From contig NZ_JAIGYQ010000002.1 of the NCBI RefSeq assembly GCF_019711685.1, positions 1-64,000 on the forward strand: a stretch of DNA of 64,000 nt, given 5' to 3'. Made by a program: the position numbers and the translations under genes. Origin of the DNA: Helicobacter turcicus. GTDB lineage: Bacteria > Campylobacterota > Campylobacteria > Campylobacterales > Helicobacteraceae. The notes under the pieces are model-generated. The model ran no database searches. It was not told the origin of the DNA and was given only the letters and a program-made list of their open reading frames with translations. Positions 19,075-28,209 of this stretch are shown here, piece by piece; position 1 is the stretch's first letter; every line of letters starts with the position of its first letter.

Positions 19075-19759
19075 GGCATATAGTGCATTGCTTTATATTT
19101 TGTTTGTAATACCTTTTGGTATTGTGCTAATGTATGCGTTTAACGTCTTTCATCGCAAAATCCGTAAAAGCATTGCTGCTGTGTTTTTTTGCTTGTTTAG
19201 GGTTAGAGTCAGTGCGGAGGGTAAGCTTGATCCAACCGCGCAGATTTTGATAATGAACCACCAAAGTTTTATGGATGTAATGTATTTTGAAGCAGTGCAT
19301 CCTAATAATTTATGTTGGATCGCAAAAAAAGAGTTGGGCAAGGTGTTTCTCTATGGACACGCACTCAAAGCACCTAAAATGATTTTAATTAATCGTGAAA
19401 GTAAAAGAGAGCTAGTGTTTTTATTAAAAGAAGCAAAAGATAGGTTAGAGAGTGGGCGAATACTTTGTATCTTTCCAGAAGGCACACGTTCAAAAGGGAC
19501 AGAAAAACTGCTTCCTTTTAAAAGTGGTGCGAAGTTTTTAGTAGAGCATTTTAAACTAAAGGTGCAACCTGTGGTGTTTTGTGGCACACGCAAGAGTTTT
19601 AACTTTGAAAAGCTAGAATTTGAAAACTCACCATTTAGTGTGCAGTATCTAGAATCTTTTATTCCAGAGAATCCAAATTGGTTTGAAGAGTTGCAAACGC
19701 ATATGCAAGAGGTTTATACATCAATGTATCAAAGGCAGAATCAATGCATGGAAGAATAG
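19058..19759 (+). CDS. plsC: 1-acyl-sn-glycerol-3-phosphate acyltransferase
   Basis: Makes phosphatidic acid at the inner membrane. The catalytic H-x4-D is N-H-Q-S-F-M-D (about residue 67), and the phosphate-binding motif is F-P-E-G-T-R-S-K-G. An N-terminal membrane helix spans about 8-28. It has 233 aa. It overlaps the SH3 gene by 17 nt and the next gene by 16 nt, so all three are probably coupled. Confidence 0.94.
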   Translation: MISKIRAYSALLYILFVIPFGIVLMYAFNVFHRKIRKSIAAVFFCLFRVRVSAEGKLDPTAQILIMNHQSFMDVMYFEAVHPNNLCWIAKKELGKVFLYGHALKAPKMILINRESKRELVFLLKEAKDRLESGRILCIFPEGTRSKGTEKLLPFKSGAKFLVEHFKLKVQPVVFCGTRKSFNFEKLEFENSPFSVQYLESFIPENPNWFEELQTHMQEVYTSMYQRQNQCMEE

Positions 19760-21216
19760 TGCGCTATCTCAATAGTAATGGCAAGGGTGCGGTGATTAAC
19801 GCATCAAAAATGCTTTTTGATTTTAATAAAGAAACTTGGCATGATAAAAAAGTAATGCCAATGGTTGGAATGTATGTAGAGTTCCGCTGTAATGAAATGC
19901 ATCAAATTACAGATTGTAAGGTCTCAAAGTTTCAAGAGTTTGGTGGCAATACGATGATTAGTGAGGCGGATTTTTGGCGACATGATACGGATGAAGAGCT
20001 ACTCACGCTTCAAAGCAATGCTCGTGATGCAATTGTGCAAAAGATTTATAAAAGCACAGATTATGCTAAAATTACAGAAATTCCACTGACTATTAAGCTT
20101 GTTGAAGCTGTTAAAAACTATTTCCATCAAGAGTTTTTAGCAATTTCTTTTCTTAACGATTTGCCTGTATCTGAAGATGAAATTTTGTTTGATTATACGC
20201 ATTTAAAACGTTTTGGAGTAAAGGCATTAGATAATTTACTTTTTAATGATAAAACCATAGTAAAGGACGATTTTATTGAAGAATTAAGCGTTGTGATGCG
20301 CTTAGAATCTGCTTTTTTGGATTTTTCACGTTATAATAATGCGAATTTAAAACAAATCTTTCAAGACTCTTTTTTATCAAAGCAGTGCCATTACCAAGCC
20401 TTGGTTGTAGCAGTTAGTAACGCAAAAGATAGTCAAAGCTTAGCACAAAAGCGCACTAATGCACTAAGAAGCGATATTTTGTTATTTGAGAGGAGAATTC
20501 AATCTGGCTTGGATTTAGATAAAAACACACAAAAATTAGATAAAGCAAAAAAAGAATTAGAGGAAATGCTAAAAACAGAGAAATATTATAGTGAGCTTTT
20601 TACGCGTTTGACGGATATGAAAGAGAAATTTGAAACGCATTATTTGAATTCTTTTTCTGAACTTTATCAAAAAATTTATATGCGAATTTATAAAAAAGTC
20701 AAAAGTGGATTAGATATTTGTATTACAATTTTAGATAATAAAATTTATCATAAAGTTATGAAGTCTGTTGCGTTTTCTAAAGGTTTTTTTAAAATTCCTG
20801 AAAACGATCGTGTCCCAAATATTATCTATTTTGTAGAGCAGTATATGGAACATTTAAACAAAGATCACTTGAATGAAAAAGATGCTTTAATGTATCGTTA
20901 TGTTGATAAATTATGTAAAAAACATAGAAAACATTTTTTAATTATTACTACGAATGAGAAACGTGCAACAGAGATAAAGATAAAAATCTTAAGTCAAAAT
21001 AAATTTAATGTTGTTAAAACTGCTTATAAAAATACAATTTATTTTGCAATGGTTAATGAAATCTGTTTTGATCGCATTTATATTGATCCGGAAAACCTAT
21101 GGAAAAGCCCAAATGAGCTAATAAGAGAAACAAAGGCATTAAAAATAAATGAAAATACGAAATTTGCGCTTTTGTCAAACTCTGTTAAAGAGAATCGTTT
21201 TGGCTTTGTAGAGTAA
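19744..21216 (+). CDS. 490-aa protein with cold-shock-like N-terminus and receiver-like C-terminus
   Basis: I cannot assign a function. Residues 1-65 resemble a small OB/cold-shock fold (G-R-I-V-R-Y-L-N-S-N-G-K-G-A-V-I, then V-G-M-Y-V-E-F-R-C). Residues 65-375 are helical with a charged coiled-coil stretch (about 230-290). Residues 395-490 alternate hydrophobic strands and helices like a response-regulator receiver fold (L-I-I-T-T-N-E-K-R, I-Y-I-D-P, F-A-L-L-S-N), but without a clear acidic pocket. Two proteins of related function may have been fused. It overlaps plsC by 16 nt and precedes an RNA helicase, which would suit an RNA-linked role; that is inference. Confidence 0.65.
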   Translation: MHGRIVRYLNSNGKGAVINASKMLFDFNKETWHDKKVMPMVGMYVEFRCNEMHQITDCKVSKFQEFGGNTMISEADFWRHDTDEELLTLQSNARDAIVQKIYKSTDYAKITEIPLTIKLVEAVKNYFHQEFLAISFLNDLPVSEDEILFDYTHLKRFGVKALDNLLFNDKTIVKDDFIEELSVVMRLESAFLDFSRYNNANLKQIFQDSFLSKQCHYQALVVAVSNAKDSQSLAQKRTNALRSDILLFERRIQSGLDLDKNTQKLDKAKKELEEMLKTEKYYSELFTRLTDMKEKFETHYLNSFSELYQKIYMRIYKKVKSGLDICITILDNKIYHKVMKSVAFSKGFFKIPENDRVPNIIYFVEQYMEHLNKDHLNEKDALMYRYVDKLCKKHRKHFLIITTNEKRATEIKIKILSQNKFNVVKTAYKNTIYFAMVNEICFDRIYIDPENLWKSPNELIRETKALKINENTKFALLSNSVKENRFGFVE

Positions 21217-21235
21217 ATTTAATTAGTTTTAGTGT

Positions 21236-21241
21236 TATAAT
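21236..21241 (+). promoter_or_regulatory. -10 box of the DEAD-box helicase promoter
   Basis: TATAAT with an upstream GTG, 48 nt before the ATG, just after the previous gene ends. Confidence 0.55.
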
Positions 21242-21289
21242 CACGGCTTAACTTTAGAATACATCTAAAAAGAAAACAAAAAGGAAATT

Positions 21290-22894
21290 ATGAAAAAGCA
21301 AATAGACGCGAGTGCATGGGATATTAGGGAAAGTTTTGAGAGTTTTGGTTTTAAAAAGAGTGTGCTAAGAGGGATTAGGGAGGCGGGTTTTACCGAACCT
21401 AGCCCAATTCAAAAGGAAGCAATTCCAATTATTTTAGACGGACTTGATGTTATTGCACAAGCCCAGACAGGAACGGGAAAAACCGCTGCTTTCGGACTCC
21501 CATTAATTAATAATCTTAAAAATGATGGCAGTATTGAAGTGCTAATTGTTACGCCAACGCGTGAGCTTGCAATGCAAGTGAGTGATGAGATTTTTAAGCT
21601 TGGCAAATACAATAGAGTTAAAACCATTTCTCTCTTTGGCGGACAACCTATAAAACGACAAATTGAACTCTTAGAAAAAAAACCACAAGTTATCATTGCA
21701 ACCCCCGGACGCCTACTAGATCATTTGCGTAATGAACGTTTAAAAAACTTCTGTCCAAGTGTTGTAGTTCTTGATGAATCTGACGAAATGCTAGATATGG
21801 GCTTTTTAGATGATATTGAAGAGATTTTTACTTATTTATCTGATGATAGACAGACGTTGTTGTTTTCTGCGACAATGCCAACACCAATTAAACATTTAGC
21901 CCAAAAGATTTTAAACAATCCAAAGTTGATTAAAGTAACTCCTGATGATACGACTAATCAAGACATTGCCCAACGTTATTATATTATTAATGAGCAAGAA
22001 CGTGAAGATGCAATTGTGCGACTGATTGATAGTGAAATGCCACAAAAGGCAATTATTTTTACACGTATGAAAAAAGAAGCGGATATTCTTTCTGAACGTT
22101 TGCTTTTACGCGGTTTTAAAGCTGGTGCACTCCATGGAGATATGGAGCAAAGAGAACGTGTGAAATCTATGAAAGCCTTTAAGGATTCTACCATTGACAT
22201 TTTAGTAGCCACAGACATTGCCGCAAGAGGGCTTGATATTAGTGGTGTTAGCCATGTGTTTAACTTTCATATTCCTTTAAATCCAGAATCTTATGTGCAT
22301 AGAATAGGTAGAACTGGGCGTGCGGGTAAAAAGGGTATAGCAATCACACTAGCAACTCCCCTAGAGTTTAAGGAATTGCGTCGTATTAAAGAAAACACAA
22401 AGGCAAGCATTGAACTCTATGAGATTCCAAATATACAAGACACAATGGACAAAAAGGACTCTAGCATTTTAGAAAAAATCTTAAAGCACACAATTAGTGA
22501 TGATGCATTGCGTGTGTATGAACAGATTCGCGGCAATGCGGATATGACACAGCTTGTTTGTAAGTTACTCTCAATGGTGCTTCAAGAATCTAAGGTGTTA
22601 GGACCAAATAAAATTGGTTTAAATAAAAAAGATTTAAATGCGTTCCAATTTCAGCTTGATAGCAATAGGAATAAAGAAAAAAAGGATAGCAAACAAGGCT
22701 CAAGAGAAAGGGATAAAAGTGCGAATAAAAATCACTCTAGGAGCAGGGGTAAAAATGAACGTGATTATAGGGGTAGCAAACAAGATTTTAAGAATAAAAA
22801 ATCCACTAAAGAGATTAAAAAACAACAAAATGGTAAATCTACTAAAGAATCAAAAAAAGATTTCAATAAAAAATCCACAAAAGGAAAAAGATAA
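21290..22894 (+). CDS. deaD: DEAD-box ATP-dependent RNA helicase
   Basis: Unwinds RNA in ribosome assembly and mRNA decay. The Q motif (P-S-P-I-Q), Walker A A-Q-T-G-T-G-K-T, S-A-T, A-R-G-L-D-I and H-R-I-G-R-T-G-R-A-G are all present. Motif II reads D-E-S-D rather than D-E-A-D. The core (1-380) is followed by a helical part and a Lys/Ser-rich tail (about 460-534) with K-S-T-K-E-like repeats, likely for RNA binding. H. pylori has one DEAD-box helicase (HP0247). The stop shares one base with the next ATG. Confidence 0.94.
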   Translation: MKKQIDASAWDIRESFESFGFKKSVLRGIREAGFTEPSPIQKEAIPIILDGLDVIAQAQTGTGKTAAFGLPLINNLKNDGSIEVLIVTPTRELAMQVSDEIFKLGKYNRVKTISLFGGQPIKRQIELLEKKPQVIIATPGRLLDHLRNERLKNFCPSVVVLDESDEMLDMGFLDDIEEIFTYLSDDRQTLLFSATMPTPIKHLAQKILNNPKLIKVTPDDTTNQDIAQRYYIINEQEREDAIVRLIDSEMPQKAIIFTRMKKEADILSERLLLRGFKAGALHGDMEQRERVKSMKAFKDSTIDILVATDIAARGLDISGVSHVFNFHIPLNPESYVHRIGRTGRAGKKGIAITLATPLEFKELRRIKENTKASIELYEIPNIQDTMDKKDSSILEKILKHTISDDALRVYEQIRGNADMTQLVCKLLSMVLQESKVLGPNKIGLNKKDLNAFQFQLDSNRNKEKKDSKQGSRERDKSANKNHSRSRGKNERDYRGSKQDFKNKKSTKEIKKQQNGKSTKESKKDFNKKSTKGKR

Positions 22895-24036
22895 TGGACT
22901 TTCAACCCTATCCTTTTGAAAAACTTCAAGCACTTATTAAAGATATTCCTATAAAAGCAGGACGCATTACGCTTACTATTGGTGAGCCACAATTCCCCAC
23001 TCCTAGAAGTATTTGCAATGCTTTAAAAGAAAGTGTAGATTTGCTCAATAAATACCCAAAAACCACTGGCGAAGACTATCTTAAGCAGGCAATGCTAGGC
23101 TTTGTAAAACGTCGTTTTAATGTAGATTTAGACACTACAATGTTAATCCCAACTTTTGGCACACGTGAAGTGCTCTTTAATTTTCCGCAGTTTTATTTGT
23201 TTGACAAAAAATCCCCAGTAATCGCCCACCCAAACCCGTTTTATCAAATTTATGAGGGTGCTAGCATTGCCTCAAGAGCAAAAACAATTTATATGAATTT
23301 AACACAAGAAAACAACTTTATGCCAAGCCTAACAAAAGAGCAGATGCAAAAGTGTGATTTAGTGATTTTAAACTCGCCAAATAATCCAACAGGCGCGACA
23401 ATGTCCCTTGAAGCACTAAAGCAGTGGGTCAAAAATGCATTAGAATTTGACTTTTTGCTTTTAAATGATGAGTGTTATAGTGAGATTTATAGCAGTGAAA
23501 AGCCCACTTCTATTCTAGAAGCTAGTGTTGCAGTGGGAAATACACATTTTAGAAATATCTTAAGTTTAAATTCCATTTCTAAACGTTCTAGTGCGCCCGG
23601 ACTTAGAAGTGGCTTTATTGCCGGAGATTCTGAAGTTTTAAAAGCATATATGCAATACCGCACCTATATAGGTTGTGCTTCTCCCTTGCCATTGCAAAAG
23701 GCTGCAAGTGTTGCATGGAGTGACGAAGCGCATACAGAATCTTCGCGCATTGAGTATGCAAAGAATTTAAAGCTTGCTAAAGAGATTCTTTGTAAAAAGA
23801 TTTCAAACTTGCCGATCCCAAAAGAGACTTTTTATGTATGGCTTCCTGTTAAAGATGACTTAGCCTTTACGCGTAATCTTTTAGAGCAGGAAAATATTTT
23901 AGTTTTACCCGGAAGCTTCCTATCACGAACGGATGTGCAAGGTGAGAATCCTGGAAGTAATTTTGTGCGCCTAGCTCTAGTCTATGAGGAAGCGGTGATT
24001 AAAGATGCGCTTTTAAGGATCTCTAAGTGGATATAA
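22894..24036 (+). CDS. dapC: PLP-dependent aminotransferase, probable succinyldiaminopimelate transaminase
   Basis: A fold-type I aminotransferase of 380 aa. It has N-S-P-N-N-P-T-G-A, the Y/D cofactor pair in L-N-D-E-C-Y-S-E-I-Y, and the PLP lysine in S-I-S-K-R-S-S-A-P-G-L-R-S-G-F. The order aminotransferase-murC-small protein-mutS2 equals H. pylori HP0624-HP0621, where this gene is taken as DapC of the lysine/diaminopimelate pathway. Specificity cannot be read directly from the sequence; the cell-wall neighbour murC supports it. It overlaps murC by 10 nt. Confidence 0.85.
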   Translation: MDFQPYPFEKLQALIKDIPIKAGRITLTIGEPQFPTPRSICNALKESVDLLNKYPKTTGEDYLKQAMLGFVKRRFNVDLDTTMLIPTFGTREVLFNFPQFYLFDKKSPVIAHPNPFYQIYEGASIASRAKTIYMNLTQENNFMPSLTKEQMQKCDLVILNSPNNPTGATMSLEALKQWVKNALEFDFLLLNDECYSEIYSSEKPTSILEASVAVGNTHFRNILSLNSISKRSSAPGLRSGFIAGDSEVLKAYMQYRTYIGCASPLPLQKAASVAWSDEAHTESSRIEYAKNLKLAKEILCKKISNLPIPKETFYVWLPVKDDLAFTRNLLEQENILVLPGSFLSRTDVQGENPGSNFVRLALVYEEAVIKDALLRISKWI

Positions 24037-25364
24037 GTATTAAAAGAATCCACTTTATTGGTATTGGAGGGATTGGAATCTCGGCTCTTGCGAAGTTTTT
24101 ACGCGCACAAGGTGTGGAGATTAGCGGTTCTGATGTGGTAGAGGGGAGCGTAACAAAAGAGTTAAAAGCAATGGGGATAAAAGTTAGCATTCCTCATACC
24201 AAAGAAGCTATTTGTGGGCAGGATTTAGTGATTCACTCTGCAATTATCAAAGAAGATAATATTGAAGTCCAAGAAGCTCATTTGCAAAATATACCCGTTC
24301 TCTCACGGAAGGAATCTCTAAAGATGATTTTGGGAAACAAAGAAGTTTTTGCTGTTGCAGGGGCGCATGGAAAAAGCACAACAACAGCAATATTAAGTGC
24401 GATTTTAAAAGATGCAAGTGCGCTAATTGGCGCAGAGAGTAAAGAATTTAAGTCTAATGCACGTGCATTAAGTGGCAATCGCGTAGTATTTGAAGCTGAT
24501 GAATCTGATAAAAGCTTTTTAGAATGCAATCCCACTTGTGCAATTGTAACTAACGCAGAACCAGAGCATATGGAGACTTACGAGCATGATTTAGCGCAGT
24601 TTTATCAAGCCTATGAAAGCTTTTTACATCTTGCAAAAATTTGTATTATTAATGCTGAAGATTCCTTTTTGGGTGCATTAGAAGGCTTAGATAATGTTTG
24701 TCGCTTCTATCCTAGTAAGGATTTGCATAATGTGCATTATGTTATAGAAAATGGTATGCCAAAGACGCAATTTACACTTGTAAATAATAGTAAAGATTAT
24801 GGCACTTTTAGTGTGTATGGCTTAGGTGAGCATATTGCCATTGACGCAGCACTTGCTATTTTAGCTGCTTCTCAAATTCTTCCTTTAAATGAGATTAGAG
24901 AAAATATCCAAAATTATTGCGGAATCAAAAAGCGCTTTGATATTTTAACAGAGGGAGAATGCGTAATTATTGATGATTATGCACATCATCCTACAGAAAT
25001 TACCACTACGTTAAAAGCACTTAAAAAATATCAAGAGCTAATGGGTGCAAAGCAATTAGTAGCTATTTGGCAACCGCATAAATATTCACGTATTAAGGAT
25101 AATTTAGAAGGTTTTATTTCTTGTTTTGAGGGTGTGGATTCTTTGGTAATTTTACCTGTGTATGCTGTGGGGGAAGATGCTATTGCCATGGATTTCACCA
25201 AGCTTTTTGCGCGGTATAATCCCATTTTTGCTGATGATGTGAAGCGCAAGGGTAATTCCCTATGCCTATTTAAAGATAGTAAGCAAATTGCGTGTTTAGA
25301 CGAGGGAATTTTAGTGGGTTTTAATGCAGGAAATCTCACCTATGCGCTAAGAGGTGGAATCTAA
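24027..25364 (+). CDS. murC: UDP-N-acetylmuramate--L-alanine ligase
   Basis: Adds the first amino acid to the peptidoglycan precursor. N-terminal nucleotide-binding I-G-I-G-G-I-G-I-S-A-L, the ATP loop G-A-H-G-K-S-T-T-T, the substrate motif E-A-D-E-S-D-K-S-F, and D-D-Y-A-H-H-P-T-E are all seen. It has 445 aa. The start is GTG at 24027, inside the end of the previous gene. Confidence 0.97.
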   Translation: MDISIKRIHFIGIGGIGISALAKFLRAQGVEISGSDVVEGSVTKELKAMGIKVSIPHTKEAICGQDLVIHSAIIKEDNIEVQEAHLQNIPVLSRKESLKMILGNKEVFAVAGAHGKSTTTAILSAILKDASALIGAESKEFKSNARALSGNRVVFEADESDKSFLECNPTCAIVTNAEPEHMETYEHDLAQFYQAYESFLHLAKICIINAEDSFLGALEGLDNVCRFYPSKDLHNVHYVIENGMPKTQFTLVNNSKDYGTFSVYGLGEHIAIDAALAILAASQILPLNEIRENIQNYCGIKKRFDILTEGECVIIDDYAHHPTEITTTLKALKKYQELMGAKQLVAIWQPHKYSRIKDNLEGFISCFEGVDSLVILPVYAVGEDAIAMDFTKLFARYNPIFADDVKRKGNSLCLFKDSKQIACLDEGILVGFNAGNLTYALRGGI

Positions 25365-25733
25365 ATGTTACGTTTTATTCTTATTGTAGCACTTGTCGTT
25401 ATTCTGTTTGTTGTGCTTATTCAACTTTTAGCAAAGTATAATGTCATTAGTTACAAAATGCGCATTAGTATTGGAATTGCATTGCTAGTTTTTTCTATTG
25501 GTATTGGAATTTTTACACATAATCAAGATAAAAATGAAGCACATCTTATACAGCTTACCCAAACTTTCTTGCAAGGTAAAGCATTACAATGTCAAGTTGG
25601 TACAAAAACCTTAGAAGTGAGCAACAAAACTTTTAATTTTATTAGCGGAACACTCACGTTAATGGGCAAGGAAGAGAGTGAATATAAGCACATGACAATT
25701 CCATTAAAAGCTTGCAACACAAAAGAATCTTAA
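25365..25733 (+). CDS. Small two-helix membrane protein
   Basis: A 122-aa protein with two membrane helices (about 2-21 and 29-46), then a soluble domain with two cysteines (in L-Q-C-Q-V and K-A-C-N) that could form a disulfide outside the cytoplasm. Its ATG follows the murC stop directly. A small hypothetical gene holds this position between murC and mutS2 in H. pylori (HP0622). Function unknown. Confidence 0.75.
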   Translation: MLRFILIVALVVILFVVLIQLLAKYNVISYKMRISIGIALLVFSIGIGIFTHNQDKNEAHLIQLTQTFLQGKALQCQVGTKTLEVSNKTFNFISGTLTLMGKEESEYKHMTIPLKACNTKES

Positions 25734-25736
25734 AAG

Positions 25737-27962
25737 ATGCAAAAGAGCCTTAAAGCACTTGATTTACAGGATTATTGTAAAAGTTTTGAAAGCTTTTTAG
25801 CGCGCCCAAAAGAGCTATTTTTGCAAGGCGATGCTAAAGTGCATTTGCGTTATATAAATGCTCTTGAAACATTAATTTTTACACCTCCAAAAGAAGTAAA
25901 AAATCTCCAGCATCAGCTTGCATTGCTTAAAAAATTTGGTTTTTTAAAGTTAGATGAAATCTTTGAGTTTGTCAAAATTATCCGCTATTTTCTTTACTTA
26001 AAAAGTCTAAAATGCGAGGGAATCTTAGGAGAGTGGTTTTCTAGTATCCAAATCCCAGAGCAGATTCTACCTATTGTAAAATCTTTCTTAGAAGATGGGA
26101 GATTAAAAAGTGGCATTTATTTAGAATTGGATTCCATAAATGCTGACCTTGAACGCCTAAAGCATGAGATTTCTCAGCAACTATTCCATACACTAAACCA
26201 AAATAAACTCTCTGCTTATTTAGTAGATAAGCAAATCCACTTAATTAACGATGAGGAATGCTTGCTTTTAAAAGCAGGATTCCACCATATTCTAAAAGGG
26301 CAGATTTTAGATCGCTCTGCTTCAGGTTTCTTTTATGTGTTCCCTCAAAATATCGCAAATTTAAAAGACAAATATGGCGCATTAAAAAATCAAAGAGAAT
26401 CCTATCTTTTCGAAATTTGTCGTGAAATTTCAAGCATTTTTACTAAGCATTTATTATTTTTAAAATTTATCAACAAAGAGTTTGACCGCTTTGATTCCTA
26501 TCAAGCACGTCTAAATTTTGCTAAGGCTAAAAACTTAGAATTCTTAGCTCCAAAATTAAATACTACAGAGATTATCCTAGATTCCTTCAGTCACCCAGCC
26601 TTGAAAAACCCAAAACCCATTACCTTGCATTTTAAAGGGCAAATTTTAATGATAACTGGTGTGAATGCTGGAGGAAAAACAATGCTCCTAAAATCTATTT
26701 TAAGCGTAGTTTTTCTCTCAAAATACCTAATTCCGCTTCCAATCAATGCTGCAAAATCTAGTGTTGGTAATTTCAAGCACCTAGATTTCATTTTTGAAGA
26801 CCCTCAAAATAGTAAAAACGATATTTCTACTTTTGGGGGTAGAATGCTAGAATTTAGTCAGATTCTAAAGCAAAGAGATGGAATCATTGGTGTTGATGAA
26901 ATTGAGCTAGGCACAGATAGCGATGAAGCCGCAAGTTTGTTTAAAGTTCTGTTAGAATCTCTGATGCAAAAAAATAATAAAATCATCATTACCACGCACC
27001 ATAAGCGTTTAGCTGCCCTAATGGCTAGTAATTCAAAAGTTCAACTCCTAGCGGCTCTTTTTGACAAAGAACGTCAAATGCCAACTTTTAGTTTTTTAGA
27101 TGGGACAATTGGCAAGAGTTATGCCTTTGAAACTGCATTGCGCTATGGAATCTCAAAAGAGCTAATCCATAGTGCAAAAACTCTTTATGGTGAAGATAAA
27201 GAGAAGTTAAATGCACTCATTGAAAACGCCTCACGTCTTGAAATGCAACTTAAACAAGAAATTACAAGCGCACAGAAAAAAAGTGAGATTTTAGAACAAA
27301 AAATACAGAATCTAAAAGACAAAGAAATAACTCTGCAAGAACGTTTTAACAAACTGCAAAACTCCCTAGAATCTGCTTATTTGGATGCTATTAATGCTGC
27401 TAAAATGGCGATAAAAGAAAAAAACACAAGCGACATTCATAGAGCAATGCATTATGCAAACACACTTCTAAATAAGGCAAAAGTAATACAACAGGATTCC
27501 GCTTCTAGTGATTTCACACCTAAGGATTTCACAGCTTTCATTCAAGGAACACGTGTAAAATACCGCAATATGTGTGGTGTGATTTTAAGCTCAAATAAAC
27601 AAGGTGCATTAGTGGAATTAGAATCAGGAATGAAAATTAAAGCACATTTTAGTGAATTAAAATTAAGCAGGAATGTTCCAAGCGCACCTGTAACAAAGAT
27701 TGATATTAAAGCTCCACAAAGTCTCTCTCCGGTATTAGATTTGCATGGAATGCGTGCAGAGGAAGCTTTAGAAGCCCTTGATACATTTATTTCAAATAGC
27801 CTAATTGCTGGTTTTGATGAAGTGCTAATTTACCATGGAATTGGAACAGGACGTCTCTCAAGTGTAGTGAGAGATTTTCTAAAAACACATCCAAAAGTCT
27901 TAGAATTTCAAGATGCTCCACCAAAAGCTGGTGGTTTTGGTGCAAAAATTGTGAAGATTTAA
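25737..27962 (+). CDS. mutS2: Endonuclease MutS2
   Basis: In H. pylori, MutS2 suppresses recombination and helps with oxidative DNA damage; it has also been linked to ribosome rescue elsewhere. It has the MutS ATPase (Walker A G-V-N-A-G-G-K-T-M-L near 310; G-V-D-E-I-E-L-G-T-D), a long coiled coil (about 480-560), and a C-terminal Smr nuclease domain (L-D-L-H-G-M-R near 665 and H-G-I-G-T-G near 703). It lacks the mismatch-reading N-terminal domain of MutS. It has 741 aa. Confidence 0.95.
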   Translation: MQKSLKALDLQDYCKSFESFLARPKELFLQGDAKVHLRYINALETLIFTPPKEVKNLQHQLALLKKFGFLKLDEIFEFVKIIRYFLYLKSLKCEGILGEWFSSIQIPEQILPIVKSFLEDGRLKSGIYLELDSINADLERLKHEISQQLFHTLNQNKLSAYLVDKQIHLINDEECLLLKAGFHHILKGQILDRSASGFFYVFPQNIANLKDKYGALKNQRESYLFEICREISSIFTKHLLFLKFINKEFDRFDSYQARLNFAKAKNLEFLAPKLNTTEIILDSFSHPALKNPKPITLHFKGQILMITGVNAGGKTMLLKSILSVVFLSKYLIPLPINAAKSSVGNFKHLDFIFEDPQNSKNDISTFGGRMLEFSQILKQRDGIIGVDEIELGTDSDEAASLFKVLLESLMQKNNKIIITTHHKRLAALMASNSKVQLLAALFDKERQMPTFSFLDGTIGKSYAFETALRYGISKELIHSAKTLYGEDKEKLNALIENASRLEMQLKQEITSAQKKSEILEQKIQNLKDKEITLQERFNKLQNSLESAYLDAINAAKMAIKEKNTSDIHRAMHYANTLLNKAKVIQQDSASSDFTPKDFTAFIQGTRVKYRNMCGVILSSNKQGALVELESGMKIKAHFSELKLSRNVPSAPVTKIDIKAPQSLSPVLDLHGMRAEEALEALDTFISNSLIAGFDEVLIYHGIGTGRLSSVVRDFLKTHPKVLEFQDAPPKAGGFGAKIVKI

Positions 27963-28140
27963 TCTTTTTATTATGATTTATGCTCACTCTTAAGCTCTAG
28001 TCTTTTAGAATTTATCATTTGATTTTTTCAAGTTTTCTTGCATATTGTCTGGGGAGTAATTTTTTAGAAATAACCCTTATACTTATACATTAATTCTATT
28101 TCTTAAAATAGGTAATTTGTATGTTGGGAATGAAATATGC

Positions 28141-28146
28141 TAGAAT
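28141..28146 (+). promoter_or_regulatory. -10 box of the radical SAM gene
   Basis: TAGAAT with TATGC in front (an extended -10), 64 nt upstream of the ATG at 28210. No -35 is clear. Confidence 0.4.
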
Positions 28147-28209
28147 TTGCTTTAATAAAAAAGATTTTTTTAAGTGGTAAAAGCGTTAAATATATTTATA
28201 AGGACAATA

